DNA of 33,972 bases from a virus. The notes beneath the pieces are model-generated. The model did not search any database, had not been told where the DNA came from, and saw only the letters and a list, made by a program, of their open reading frames with translations. Below are positions 21,464 through 29,462 of the stretch, piece by piece. The position numbers and the translations under genes are program-made. The stretch covers positions 1 to 33,972 of the IMG/VR virus record IMGVR_UViG_3300032308_001441; one strand, given 5' to 3'. How positions within the stretch are numbered: the stretch's first letter is position 1; each line of letters begins with the position of its first letter.

Positions 21464-23425
21464 TTACATGGGCATTGGGGGAACTGGATTAGGTGGAGGC
21501 ACAGCACCTTCTGGCAACTGTGGCTGCTGCTCTACAACACCTTCGGGAGGCATTGCCATTGGATCAGGCTGCGGAGCTTGTGCTTGTGGCGATGGAGGCT
21601 CACCTGAGATTTGTGACCAGAATGGGTCTTGAGTTTCATACAGCTCTTTATGTTCTTGAATGTGAGCTAGAATACCCGCAACGATATTCTCGTCTGATCT
21701 AACGAGTGGGTTTGATAGCAAGCACTTGTGTTCTTGAACGTGTAGCAAGTGAGCGTCACCGACTAGTACTCTTACTTTGTCGAATTGACCCTCCATCATT
21801 AGCTCATTCTCACCTCGGATAAGATCAAGCTCTGCTTCTGGTCCTTCAACTAACGGGTCAAGATTTCCTGTCTCCATCACTTGAAGATACTGTTGCGGAG
21901 TCTTAATCATACCCTTCTCAAGTAACGAATCAGCAATCTGGACTTTACCAGCAGTGGTTCTCTGAAGTGGGTTTCCTAATTCAATAGCTACGCGCTGTAC
22001 TTGATTAACGTCTTCGCCAGTGAACGATTGAATACGCCCACGATTAACTCTTCCACTCATCTCAGCAATACGTTCAGTCTTGGCAAACTGTTTAAGAAGA
22101 TCGAAAATCTTAGTTCCACCATCTTCAAGTAGAAACGCCCATGACTCTTGAAACTTAGATGCGTATTGCACAGCCATCGACTGCACCATTGCTAGAGCAA
22201 CGCCTGACTTAAGCGACGATTCAGGGTTTCCACGAGCAACACTATTTACGCCAGAGATAGTCTCCATCAAACGCTCGACCATCGAGAGCATCTGAAAAAT
22301 CTCAGGAGGCGACTGCGTTAACTGAAGAGCTTCGGGTTTACCACCTTGAGGATCATACTTAATACCTGCTAGATGTTTTGACAGAGTCTCAACTGAGATA
22401 TTTGCAGTGCGAGGAATAAGAATATTCTGCACCCCAAAGGCCTGCTGATTTGTGTAAACAGATGAAAATAGTACGTTAAACGCTTCTTGAAGTGGCATCA
22501 AATCCCAAGCATCAGCGTAGCCTTGAGTTGTGTCGTGAATCTCTGCTTGAACGATTCTGTCACATGGCAGCTTCTCATACGGAATAGGACCGTCATACAG
22601 CACGATATCTTCATTTAAGAATAGAATGTATCTACCATTGGGGAGCGCGTCTGTTCGTTTATGATAAAACTCAAACACTGGGACAAGATCAGACTCTTGA
22701 TGAGGAGAGAAGCTCCACCATTTATAGGCGTCTTCATTCGATCTGTCTTGATCAACAGCTATAATCTTATCTGCAAACTCTGGATTACGAGCTGCCAGAT
22801 CATATTTGTTTTTAAATCGTTTGATTGTTTCCCATGTTCTGTCATCCCAATCTGACAGCGTGTGATCTGTGAAATAGTTAATTGGAGAGATAGCCTCAAC
22901 GACAGCGTCACCCTCGTAAATGTTTCTATAAGAATCTTCTGTAGGTTCTTGCATGACAACTCGACCAGCAGACTTTTCCCAGTAAGAATAAATGTAGCCT
23001 TGTCCGATTGTAAGAGCGAATTCAGCAGCCTTCTTGTACTTACGAAGAAGACGCTTACCCATGAAGTAGTTATCTAAAATAGTGTTCCCAAGTTTTGTCT
23101 GCTGAAGTGATTTCAAATCTGAGTTCAAAGCTCTGCACTGCCAACTGGGTTTTTGCGAAGTGGTCAGCGATAGAACGTGATTAATAAAGTTACGATAGTG
23201 ATTAACTGCAACGCCTTTTAGCTCGCCAGTTTCTCCCATATCTACAATGTTTTTTTCGTCGTACTGAGTGCTAACAGTAAAGTGTTTACCGTAATACAAA
23301 CGATAAGAGTTCATCCATTTTTGACGCACACCTGTCGAATCAAGATAATCACAATAGTCTTTAAGCTTCTCTTCAATGAGTGATACTGATTTAGAGGCTT
23401 CTTCTGATGCAAAATAATTTTCCAT
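21464..23425 (-). CDS. Portal protein
   Basis: The 653-residue protein MENYFASEEASKSVSLIEEK fits podoviral portals in size and order. The N-terminal wing region includes QKWMNSYRLYYGKHFT and VNHYRNFINHVLSLTTSQKP. The middle has GQGYIYSYWEKSAG, and later DRIVQAEIHDTTQGYADAWD and ARGNPESSLKSGVALAMVQS, which recall the stem/clip region of P22-type portals. The C-terminal 50 residues are Pro/Gln/Met-rich and disordered. The portal forms the dodecameric packaging and ejection channel. AAGGGAGG lies eight bases before the ATG, and one base separates it from the terminase gene. Confidence 0.85.
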   Translation of the reverse strand: MENYFASEEASKSVSLIEEKLKDYCDYLDSTGVRQKWMNSYRLYYGKHFTVSTQYDEKNIVDMGETGELKGVAVNHYRNFINHVLSLTTSQKPSWQCRALNSDLKSLQQTKLGNTILDNYFMGKRLLRKYKKAAEFALTIGQGYIYSYWEKSAGRVVMQEPTEDSYRNIYEGDAVVEAISPINYFTDHTLSDWDDRTWETIKRFKNKYDLAARNPEFADKIIAVDQDRSNEDAYKWWSFSPHQESDLVPVFEFYHKRTDALPNGRYILFLNEDIVLYDGPIPYEKLPCDRIVQAEIHDTTQGYADAWDLMPLQEAFNVLFSSVYTNQQAFGVQNILIPRTANISVETLSKHLAGIKYDPQGGKPEALQLTQSPPEIFQMLSMVERLMETISGVNSVARGNPESSLKSGVALAMVQSMAVQYASKFQESWAFLLEDGGTKIFDLLKQFAKTERIAEMSGRVNRGRIQSFTGEDVNQVQRVAIELGNPLQRTTAGKVQIADSLLEKGMIKTPQQYLQVMETGNLDPLVEGPEAELDLIRGENELMMEGQFDKVRVLVGDAHLLHVQEHKCLLSNPLVRSDENIVAGILAHIQEHKELYETQDPFWSQISGEPPSPQAQAPQPDPMAMPPEGVVEQQPQLPEGAVPPPNPVPPMPM

Positions 23426-23426
23426 G

Positions 23427-24806
23427 TTAACGCCCTCCCTTGGCGAATGGGAACATTTGATTAGCTAACTCTTGTCCCTTGTCTGGCTCTTCGTTAATCC
23501 AGTAGTCGCTGGCGTTAACTTCTGCTTCAAATCTTGGATAAGGATTCTTACTCCAATCAACTGTACGTAAAAGATAAACCAAAGCTGCGATAGAATCTAG
23601 GTGTCCTACTAATTCACCGCGCTCAAAATCCTTTTTAGAATCGTTCCACATACCAACTTTGCATTGAAACGTTAAATTCTGACAGCGACGATGTATCTCA
23701 ATTCGATTCTCCTGAAACTTAAGCCGCATGGCGTTGATTGCTGCAAACTTATCGTCTTTAAGTGGAGCCACAAAAGGCATCTGATGAAGCGTATTCATAT
23801 CGTATATCACTTGAGCTGGAGCATCGCACACCCATCTGTATGGAACTTTAGTGCCAAAATGGAGCTTAATCTTGTCTTTGATCTGTGTAGATATTTGCTC
23901 TGAGTTTTGTGATTTAACAAACAGCTCGTCAATGACGTAGACTTTAGCCTTCAAGAAATCAACAACAGCAATCAAAGCTGCTGTGTGATCATGAAATCCA
24001 GAGTCCATCGAGACATAGATATCAAAGTGTTTTGGAAGATTAATCTGGTCTCGAACGTGATCTAGTTCTTGAAACTCAGGAACTACAAGCGTGTCTGATT
24101 CAGCTACTGGCTCACATAGAAACTCTCGACGCCAGGCTGCTGAGTCGCGCCCACCAACAGCTTTGCACATTTGCTCAACGTCTTCTTCATCGAACCAATT
24201 GCAGTCGATAATAGTCTTCTGGACAAATTGTCCTGACTCGATGGCCTGTTGTTTATATTTGTAATACTCGTGATCTAGCTTTCTCGGAGGAGTCCCGATC
24301 ATTATCATCTGCCCTTTTGTCGTGAGTAACTGCGGTAAAAGCACTTCATTCACGATGTAACTTGTGTCTTTGTACGATCCAACTTCGTCTAGCACTATGA
24401 TGTTTGAAAACGCACCACGAGCCGATTCTCCCTTGTCCTCGTTAACACCTCGAAGGTATAAACGTGACCCTGTGTAGGGAAACTCGTAAAAGCTATCTGT
24501 AGTTTTCCAGACGGGACGCATTGACTCAGGAAGGAGAGCGTTAATCTTCTGAATCTCAGGTTGAAGTATCTCCCGACACTGGTTCTTCCAAGGCTCGCAC
24601 CACCTAGCGACCCAATTTTTATTTCTGGATAAAGTTTCATGAAGCCTCAAATAAGTTGTGAAGGTTTTACCGAAGCGACGATTCATTTCACAGAACGGAA
24701 ATCTGTGTTGAGATTGATGTATGTACACTTCTTTTTGAGCATCGTAAAGCACCCACGGTGACAAAATACCAGCAGCAGCTAAGCTTTTTTCTTCAGGCGT
24801 TAGCAT
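23427..24806 (-). CDS. terL: Terminase large subunit
   Basis: The 459-residue protein shows both terminase domains. ATPase: Walker A-like NRRFGKTF (residues 42-49), Walker B IIVLDE (136-141), coupling motif MIMIGTPP (168-175). RNase H-like nuclease: VSMDSG with Asp268, VIDE near 291-294, and LDSIAALVYLLR with Asp404, giving the acidic metal-binding trio. It cuts concatemeric DNA and powers its translocation through the portal. Its start has no strong Shine-Dalgarno. A 224-base interval separates it from the small subunit, unusual for this pair, and that interval carries an opposite-strand frame. Confidence 0.95.
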   Translation of the reverse strand: MLTPEEKSLAAAGILSPWVLYDAQKEVYIHQSQHRFPFCEMNRRFGKTFTTYLRLHETLSRNKNWVARWCEPWKNQCREILQPEIQKINALLPESMRPVWKTTDSFYEFPYTGSRLYLRGVNEDKGESARGAFSNIIVLDEVGSYKDTSYIVNEVLLPQLLTTKGQMIMIGTPPRKLDHEYYKYKQQAIESGQFVQKTIIDCNWFDEEDVEQMCKAVGGRDSAAWRREFLCEPVAESDTLVVPEFQELDHVRDQINLPKHFDIYVSMDSGFHDHTAALIAVVDFLKAKVYVIDELFVKSQNSEQISTQIKDKIKLHFGTKVPYRWVCDAPAQVIYDMNTLHQMPFVAPLKDDKFAAINAMRLKFQENRIEIHRRCQNLTFQCKVGMWNDSKKDFERGELVGHLDSIAALVYLLRTVDWSKNPYPRFEAEVNASDYWINEEPDKGQELANQMFPFAKGGR

Positions 24807-24819
24807 CTATACTACTTAA

Positions 24820-25053
24820 ATGGATGAGTGTTTCACGTTGAATGAGTGGCTCGACTTTGTGGATAGCTGTGATGCTTTTGACGTACGAGTGAGCGGGAAG
24901 CTGACCAAAGAGCGCGTGATTATAGCCTGTGCAGGAGGCATAGATATATTTAACAAAGAACTTTACGAAATAGCGCTTGATCTCATGGGTTATGATGAGA
25001 GCTGGCTCGAAGAATACCATCACGAGATTACTAAACACCGTTTGTCTTCTTGA
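24820..25053 (+). CDS. Small antisense gene between terminase subunits, function unknown
   Basis: The 77-residue frame MDECFTLNEWLDFVDSCDAF sits on the plus strand in the gap between two minus-strand terminase genes and overlaps the small-subunit 3' end by 23 bases. The product is acidic and looks protein-like (helix-forming, SWLEEYHHEITKHR). No Shine-Dalgarno precedes the ATG, a point against expression or in favour of a leaderless message. The minus-strand alternative across the same region reads as an antisense shadow. No family was recognised. Confidence 0.45.
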   Translation: MDECFTLNEWLDFVDSCDAFDVRVSGKLTKERVIIACAGGIDIFNKELYEIALDLMGYDESWLEEYHHEITKHRLSS

Positions 25054-25417
25054 GCTTTTGAAGCACTTCAACAATTTGCTCTGGCGTTAGCTGAACATTA
25101 GTTTGCACATCAGCTTCAATCTTCTGCTCAATCTTGTCTGTTTGTCCTAGCCATTGTTTACCAAGCCATATCAGCATCGACACGTTTCCAGACATAGCAA
25201 CTTGAAACTGCTTACCTCTAACGTAATTCTTGCCAATCTCTCGTTTTTGTTCTGAATATTCGGAAAAACTTATTCCATGATCACGCTTACAAGCTGCTTC
25301 TAGTGTTTTATCTGTGATGCCAAGCTTAGAGCAAATGCCTTTTGCAGTTGCCCAATAAATTAGCTGTTCATCGACTTTAGCCCAATCAATTATTTTTCGA
25401 GGTCTACCGCCAGCCAT
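25031..25417 (-). CDS. terS: Terminase small subunit
   Basis: The 128-residue protein MAGGRPRKIIDWAKVDEQLI has the expected pattern: a basic N-terminus, a helix-turn-helix region (TAKGICSKLGITDKTLEAAC), then GNVSMLIWLGKQWLGQTDKI, a signature-like phrase of small terminases that marks the oligomerisation core, and a Lys/Gln-rich C-terminus. It recognises the packaging site and recruits the large subunit. Its ATG overlaps the TAA of the upstream gene by one base. The large subunit follows only after a 224-base gap. Confidence 0.9.
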   Translation of the reverse strand: MAGGRPRKIIDWAKVDEQLIYWATAKGICSKLGITDKTLEAACKRDHGISFSEYSEQKREIGKNYVRGKQFQVAMSGNVSMLIWLGKQWLGQTDKIEQKIEADVQTNVQLTPEQIVEVLQKLKKTNGV

Positions 25418-25641
25418 TATCGAAACGCCTTAACGATTGATTGAGTACGAACGTGTTCTTCTAAATCTTTTATTCGTTTCTCGAATTGTTTAGCAGAATC
25501 GACTTGTCTTTGAATGAGATACTCAGAGAATCCGTAGAGTCCGATGAGAAACACCGTGACGATTGATATAGACCAGTGGATGTGAATGATTGAGGCGATA
25601 AGTGATATCACCAAAAGCAGATATATTTTCTGTGCTTGCAT
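25417..25641 (-). CDS. Membrane protein with coiled coil, coupled to small terminase
   Basis: The ATG at 25641 (74 residues) places AAGGGAG eleven bases upstream; an ATG at 25674 would extend it by eleven residues. Residues 5-45 contain two hydrophobic helices (IYLLLVISLIASIIHIHW and SIVTVFLIGLYGFSEYL), then a charged coiled coil (SAKQFEKRIKDLEEHVRTQS) to the end. Its stop overlaps the small terminase start (TAATG). A membrane protein in front of a terminase is unusual; it could be a holin-like or membrane-tethering protein. Function unknown. Confidence 0.6.
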   Translation of the reverse strand: MQAQKIYLLLVISLIASIIHIHWSISIVTVFLIGLYGFSEYLIQRQVDSAKQFEKRIKDLEEHVRTQSIVKAFR

Positions 25642-25672
25642 ATAAATGGGCACTCCCTTAATATACCAAAGC

Positions 25673-25891
25673 ATGGAAACAAAAGAAAATCAAGGGGCTA
25701 ACCTAGAAACACTAGCTTCGCGCTACGTACTTCTCGCGATGTCCTACAACAAATTAAAAGACCCTCATCTATCGAAGGAAGAGCGCAAGCAGTTTGAAGA
25801 GCAGATTCACAAATTGCTTGATCTTGGACACGAGGAATTTTCTATTGTGCGTGATATGGTTACTGCCCATGTCGAGCAAATGGGAGTTTGA
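25673..25891 (+). CDS. Small helical protein ahead of the resolvase
   Basis: ATG at 25673 gives 72 residues (METKENQGANLETLASRYVL). The longer start at 25646 has no better site. The protein is charged and helical, with LSKEERKQFEEQIHKLLDLG and IVRDMVTAHVEQMGV. It overlaps the start of the RusA gene by 23 bases, so the two probably form a small plus-strand operon divergent from the terminase genes. No Shine-Dalgarno is evident. It may be a resolvase partner or unrelated; no family was recognised. Confidence 0.6.
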   Translation: METKENQGANLETLASRYVLLAMSYNKLKDPHLSKEERKQFEEQIHKLLDLGHEEFSIVRDMVTAHVEQMGV

Positions 25892-26306
25892 TCCGATCAT
25901 TGAGGTCTACATTCTGATTGACCCTAAGCCTAAAGGCAGACCACGGTTTGCTCGTAGAGGGCGCTTTGTCACCACTTACACCCCACCAGAAACTAAAGCC
26001 TATGAGGACATTCTTAGACGCAGCTTGTTAGAGAAGTGGGGGCAAGAACCACTTCCTAAAGAAATTCCCATCGGAATAGATGTTGTTTTTCATCTTCCGA
26101 AGCCTAAATCATCAAAGAATCACTATCCGATTGTTAAGCCAGACATCGACAACTTCCTAAAATCGATTCTAGACGCCTTAAACGGCTCTGTATTGCAAGA
26201 TGATTGCTCGGTAGTACGATTGGCCGCTGAAAAAAAGTATTCAACAGAGGGCTTTATAGAGCTTAAAATCTATAGCTTGTACGGGATTAAGAAATCAGAG
26301 TTCTAG
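25869..26306 (+). CDS. rusA: RusA-like Holliday junction resolvase
   Basis: The ATG at 25869 gives 145 residues (MSSKWEFDPIIEVYILIDPK) and excludes an upstream hydrophobic extension from the other frame's overlap. RusA features are clear: KPKGRPRF near the N-terminus, IGIDVVFHLPKPKSSKNH with the first acidic residue, and KPDIDNFLKSILDALNGSVL (residues 90-109) with the acidic residues of the metal site, then QDDCSVV. RusA resolves four-way junctions from replication and recombination so that DNA can be packaged. It converges on the phosphoesterase gene with a 12-base overlap. Confidence 0.92.
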   Translation: MSSKWEFDPIIEVYILIDPKPKGRPRFARRGRFVTTYTPPETKAYEDILRRSLLEKWGQEPLPKEIPIGIDVVFHLPKPKSSKNHYPIVKPDIDNFLKSILDALNGSVLQDDCSVVRLAAEKKYSTEGFIELKIYSLYGIKKSEF

Positions 26307-26882
26307 TTCTAAATCGTTTACACCGCGCTGAAGCATAACTAATTTAACTCCTGCTACGTTAAAAACTGTTGTTTTAAGAATGTGCGAGTGTCCCATTACA
26401 AAATACCGAAGATTTGGATAAGCGCTTTTCAGACGCTGAATATGACCCTTCAACTCGTCATTAGGTCTAACTGCTAAAAACCTTCTCATGCTGTCGATTA
26501 TCGGGCTTACGATATGACGCTTTAAAAATCCAGCACCAGGTTCTTTGAACTGTGAATTCCATTTCGAGTACTTTTTAAAATTTGTGTAGAGATGACCGTG
26601 AGTTAAAAACACCTGATCATTTTCAATTAAAAGAAAATTTGGTTTGTTTAAATAAACCAATTCGTGGTTCCCAAGTATATAATTGGTCATTAAATTTAAC
26701 TCGTGAATAGCGTCTTTAGCTTTGCCAACATCTTGCTTACGGCAATTTTTATAGTCGATCAAATCTCCAAGCAAATACACTGGCACTTTAGACATTCGGA
26801 TAATTTCAATCAACTGAGACAGCGAGTGACTCTCAAGAGGGCCAAAAATATGGATGTCATTGATAATTCTTAAATTTAGCAT
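26295..26882 (-). CDS. Metallophosphoesterase (calcineurin-like)
   Basis: The 195-residue protein carries all five motifs in order: NDIH (Asp9, His11), LLGDLID (Asp40), ILGNHE (Asn72, His73), LTHGH (His95, His97) and MGHSH (His165, His167). These ligate the dinuclear metal centre. Its substrate is unknown; candidates include cyclic nucleotides, nucleic acid ends and phosphoproteins. It sits in the minus-strand replication module and overlaps the tandem-HTH gene by seven bases. Note a second, partial phosphoesterase at the window start; the two are different members. Confidence 0.88.
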   Translation of the reverse strand: MLNLRIINDIHIFGPLESHSLSQLIEIIRMSKVPVYLLGDLIDYKNCRKQDVGKAKDAIHELNLMTNYILGNHELVYLNKPNFLLIENDQVFLTHGHLYTNFKKYSKWNSQFKEPGAGFLKRHIVSPIIDSMRRFLAVRPNDELKGHIQRLKSAYPNLRYFVMGHSHILKTTVFNVAGVKLVMLQRGVNDLELEL

Positions 26883-27280
26883 GATGCGTTTAAAATTTGC
26901 TTTCTGATTGAGTACGCTTCAGCAGGGCTTCTGTGAAGATTATTCTTTTTTAAAAATCTCTCGACGACTGTGTAGTGAATTCTAAACTCTCGAGCAATCA
27001 TCGTGGCCCCATAGCCACGCTCCCACAATTCACGAGCTTTGACTTCTTGATTGGGAGATAGGTCCTCGTGCTTTGACGGTTTGCAAACAATAGCATTTTT
27101 TGATCGTAGAAAATTCAGCTCATCTTTTGAGCGTTTGAGTCCGAGTGACGAGATGTATCTGTACACTGGCGAGTTATACAACTTCATCTTCAGAGCAATC
27201 GTCGGGGCACCGTAGCCTTGGTTCCACAAATTCACGATTTCAACTTTTTGTTCTTCAGTTAATTCAGGATTCTTTCGCAT
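26876..27280 (-). CDS. Tandem helix-turn-helix DNA-binding protein
   Basis: The 134-residue protein contains two related HTH repeats: residues 6-51 (EIVNLWNQGYGAPTIALKMK ... SSLGLKRS) and 76-118 (ARELWERGYGATMIAREFRI ... KKNNLHRS). Each repeat has the phrase W-x-x-GYGA-x-x-IA and ends L-x-RS, so an internal duplication is likely. It resembles the HTH domain found in phage endonucleases and resolvases and could bind DNA as a regulator or a replication factor. No nuclease motif is present. It lies between the phosphoesterase and helicase genes. Confidence 0.65.
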   Translation of the reverse strand: MRKNPELTEEQKVEIVNLWNQGYGAPTIALKMKLYNSPVYRYISSLGLKRSKDELNFLRSKNAIVCKPSKHEDLSPNQEVKARELWERGYGATMIAREFRIHYTVVERFLKKNNLHRSPAEAYSIRKQILNASC

Positions 27281-27477
27281 AACACAATTTCCTTTCTCCC
27301 ATCTAGATGCTCAACTTCAACTCTGTCTTCAAAAAACATACACGCAGTTCCATCACCCCAATCATGAATTGCGCAAGTCTCAACTAGCTTTCTTGTTTCT
27401 TCATGTGGAAGCATGAAATAAAGTTGGATTGCAGGCTTTGTTAAACCAAGCAGGGCACGATCTTCTACAAAATTCAT
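27259..27477 (-). CDS. Small unknown protein coupled to the helicase
   Basis: The 72-residue protein MNFVEDRALLGLTKPAIQLY overlaps the helicase stop by four bases (ATGA) and the next gene by 22 bases. It has two or three short helices and a beta-rich C-terminal part with DWGDGTACMFFEDRVEVEHL. No domain was recognised. The overlaps on both sides suggest it is expressed with the replication genes. It might be a helicase partner or regulator, but this is speculation. Confidence 0.5.
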   Translation of the reverse strand: MNFVEDRALLGLTKPAIQLYFMLPHEETRKLVETCAIHDWGDGTACMFFEDRVEVEHLDGRKEIVLCERILN

Positions 27478-28679
27478 ATCTTCACTCTGACCTTCTGTTT
27501 TTTTATAACCGTTATTAATTCACCTTCAGTAATTTTTGCGCAAAATCTTTCGTAATTAACTTTTATTACTTTGTTTAGTTCACCAAAACGATTTTTATTG
27601 AATCTTATTACTGGACCCAAATCTTCATCATCCTCAAAACTCCAAACACTTGATGCTGAAAATCTCGATCTGTTTGATCCAGAGATCTCACCTTCAGGGT
27701 TTGACTGCGCAAGAACAAGTATAAAACAATTTAACTCCTTCGCCAAATCCTCGAGAGCGATCATTGCAAGCTGAAGGGCCTTCCACTCAGGAATTTTAGA
27801 ATTCAAATTAAATTGGATCTTCTGATCGTAATCAATAATTATCAAACCAACATCTTCTTTTAAACTTTGTGCGCGAGAAAGGATTTGTATTTCTTGAAGG
27901 GTTTTATCTCTTCCTGAAGTCATTCTTAGCTTTTTTGTAAACTGAAATGAATTTGCGAATTGCTGAATATCAATGTCGCAGTTTCTGCGTAGCTCTGAGA
28001 ATGGCTTGCTGTAAAAAATAGCCCAGCACCTTTCAAGAATATCTTCCGTCAACATTTCCATGTTGAAATACCACACATTCATTTTTTTGTGAGCTGATAG
28101 AGCAAGATTTAAAGCAAGATTTGTTTTTCCAAATCCCGTTTGAGCAAGACAGAGCGCCAATCTTCCAGCATTGAACCCGCCAATAAAATTTGAGAGTACG
28201 GGCCAATCAGGAATTGCTCTTACAAGTTTTCGATCTAAAGCCCTTTCTTTGTATTTTGAAAATGAATCAAAGATTGTTTCTTGAATATCTCTAAGCCCAT
28301 CATCAAACGGGAGTCCTGCCTCGTATGATCTCCAAAGCTCAACAGCTTTTGATGGATTTCTCAAAACTTCATTTGCTATAAATTCAGCTCGAGATTGCTG
28401 AAGAGTGTTTTTAAACTCATCCCTCAAAACATCAAAATTGTTGGGATCAAGTGAAATGAATTCAGAAATCGTTTCGTAGTCTTGCGATTTAATTAATTTC
28501 CATTGAGCATATTCAACGCTGTTAGTTTCGCAATCGCTAAGAAAATTTTTTACGAGTTCTTTCTCTTTCGAGTTTACCCATTGTTCAACGCATGGGTTCC
28601 AAGATTTAAATAAACCAACAAAATCTTTTTCTCGCGACAGCTTCGCAAGAATGACCCTGGATGTTTCTAAAAAGTTCAT
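27474..28679 (-). CDS. DnaB-like replicative helicase
   Basis: The 401-residue protein has a RecA-type core: Walker A-like AQTGFGKT (residues 179-186), Walker B-like LIIIDYDQ (279-286), and QSN of motif H3 near 325-327. An unusual alanine replaces the first glycine of the P loop. The N-terminal 150 residues are helical, as in DnaB-family proteins with an N-terminal domain. It would unwind phage DNA as a hexamer and recruit host primase and polymerase. The start overlaps the initiator gene's stop by four bases (ATGA), forming a replication pair. Confidence 0.85.
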   Translation of the reverse strand: MNFLETSRVILAKLSREKDFVGLFKSWNPCVEQWVNSKEKELVKNFLSDCETNSVEYAQWKLIKSQDYETISEFISLDPNNFDVLRDEFKNTLQQSRAEFIANEVLRNPSKAVELWRSYEAGLPFDDGLRDIQETIFDSFSKYKERALDRKLVRAIPDWPVLSNFIGGFNAGRLALCLAQTGFGKTNLALNLALSAHKKMNVWYFNMEMLTEDILERCWAIFYSKPFSELRRNCDIDIQQFANSFQFTKKLRMTSGRDKTLQEIQILSRAQSLKEDVGLIIIDYDQKIQFNLNSKIPEWKALQLAMIALEDLAKELNCFILVLAQSNPEGEISGSNRSRFSASSVWSFEDDEDLGPVIRFNKNRFGELNKVIKVNYERFCAKITEGELITVIKKQKVRVKI

Positions 28680-29317
28680 TGAAAAGCCCCAACTTCTTTT
28701 AGCAACGCAACAGTGTATTGCCTCGCGCCCTTGTTTAGCTCAAAAATCTCATTTGACCAGTTAGCGAAAGATTCTCGATTCTCAAAGTGATTTTTGATCT
28801 TAGCGTAGTTTTTGCGAACATCCCGAGGAACGGCTTGATTGAATTGTTTGTAAATACTCCCAATTGCTTCAGTAAACTCTTTAGGGACCTGTTCCCACAT
28901 TTCTTCAAATTTTTCCTTTGTTGTTGTATTAGAGGAAGAGGAAGAGGAAGAGGAAGAGGGTAACCTGTGCTGTACCAAATCCTGCTTGTGCTTAGCTGAG
29001 GCAGCTTTAGCTAGCCCCCCTTTTTTACCCTTTTCTTTGGCGACAAACCACCATGCAAAATGCTTCTCAGATCCCCGAAAATAAACAGCATTTTCTATTT
29101 CTTCAGCGAGCCCAACTTGAATCATTTCTTTAGCCAATGTGAGGCGATCCCATTCCTTTTTTGGGATCGGGCGTTTTTCAGGACACCAATGTTTTTGAGC
29201 TGTAACAATTGCCAAAAGAACCGCTCCTGCTGCCAGTGCTCTACTTCCGCTTAGCACAGCTAGCTCTTGGTAGCGGTCATCGGACCATAATGAATCTTCA
29301 ATATTAATTCTTGGCAT
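28676..29317 (-). CDS. Replication initiator-like protein (phage O-type architecture)
   Basis: The 213-residue protein MPRINIEDSLWSDDRYQELA has a compact N-terminal domain (to about 110), a basic segment (KEKGKKGGLAKAASAKHKQD), a run of nine serines, a Thr/Lys linker and a C-terminal helical part with YKQFNQAVPRDVRKNYAKIK. This pattern, DNA-binding N-terminal part, flexible linker, helicase-loading C-terminal part, is that of phage replication proteins upstream of a DnaB-like helicase. It probably binds the origin and loads the helicase. GGGAGGGG lies two bases before the ATG. The role rests on gene order and architecture. Confidence 0.6.
   Translation of the reverse strand: MPRINIEDSLWSDDRYQELAVLSGSRALAAGAVLLAIVTAQKHWCPEKRPIPKKEWDRLTLAKEMIQVGLAEEIENAVYFRGSEKHFAWWFVAKEKGKKGGLAKAASAKHKQDLVQHRLPSSSSSSSSSNTTTKEKFEEMWEQVPKEFTEAIGSIYKQFNQAVPRDVRKNYAKIKNHFENRESFANWSNEIFELNKGARQYTVALLKEVGAFQ
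28931..28960 (-). repeat. Hexanucleotide tandem repeat encoding a poly-serine linker
   Basis: Five copies of AGAGGA (the last is AGAGGG) lie head to tail within the initiator-like gene. On the coding strand they give alternating TCC and TCT codons for nine serines. Because the unit is six bases, changes in copy number alter linker length without a frameshift. Confidence 0.85.
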
Positions 29318-29399
29318 TTCCCCTCCCAGAAAAATTTGACGAAGTGGCGAAGGGAATTTATAAAGATTCCATCGACGCCGTAATCGTCGGTATTGCTAC

Positions 29400-29420
29400 G
29401 GGGAGGATCGCGCCCTCCCC
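29400..29420. other. Perfect GC-rich hairpin GGGGAGG / CCTCCCC
   Basis: Seven bases of perfect stem flank a seven-base loop. No T run follows on either strand, so it is not a typical terminator. It may be an operator, origin element or mRNA structure in the divergent region. Confidence 0.5.
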
Positions 29421-29425
29421 AGAGC

Positions 29426-29462
29426 GTTTACGAGATAACAACACAAAATTTTTTTTGTAAAC
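29426..29462. promoter_or_regulatory. Inverted repeat, possible operator
   Basis: GTTTAC and its complement GTAAAC border an AT-rich segment that also contains ACAAAA and TTTTGT in inverted orientation. A related palindrome occurs at 29823-29839, so the two may bind the same phage regulator. Confidence 0.35.

Noticed and set aside
24793-25074. A 93-codon minus-strand frame between the terminase genes
   Set aside because: It is low in acidic residues and overlaps both terminase genes; the plus-strand frame in the same place is more protein-like.
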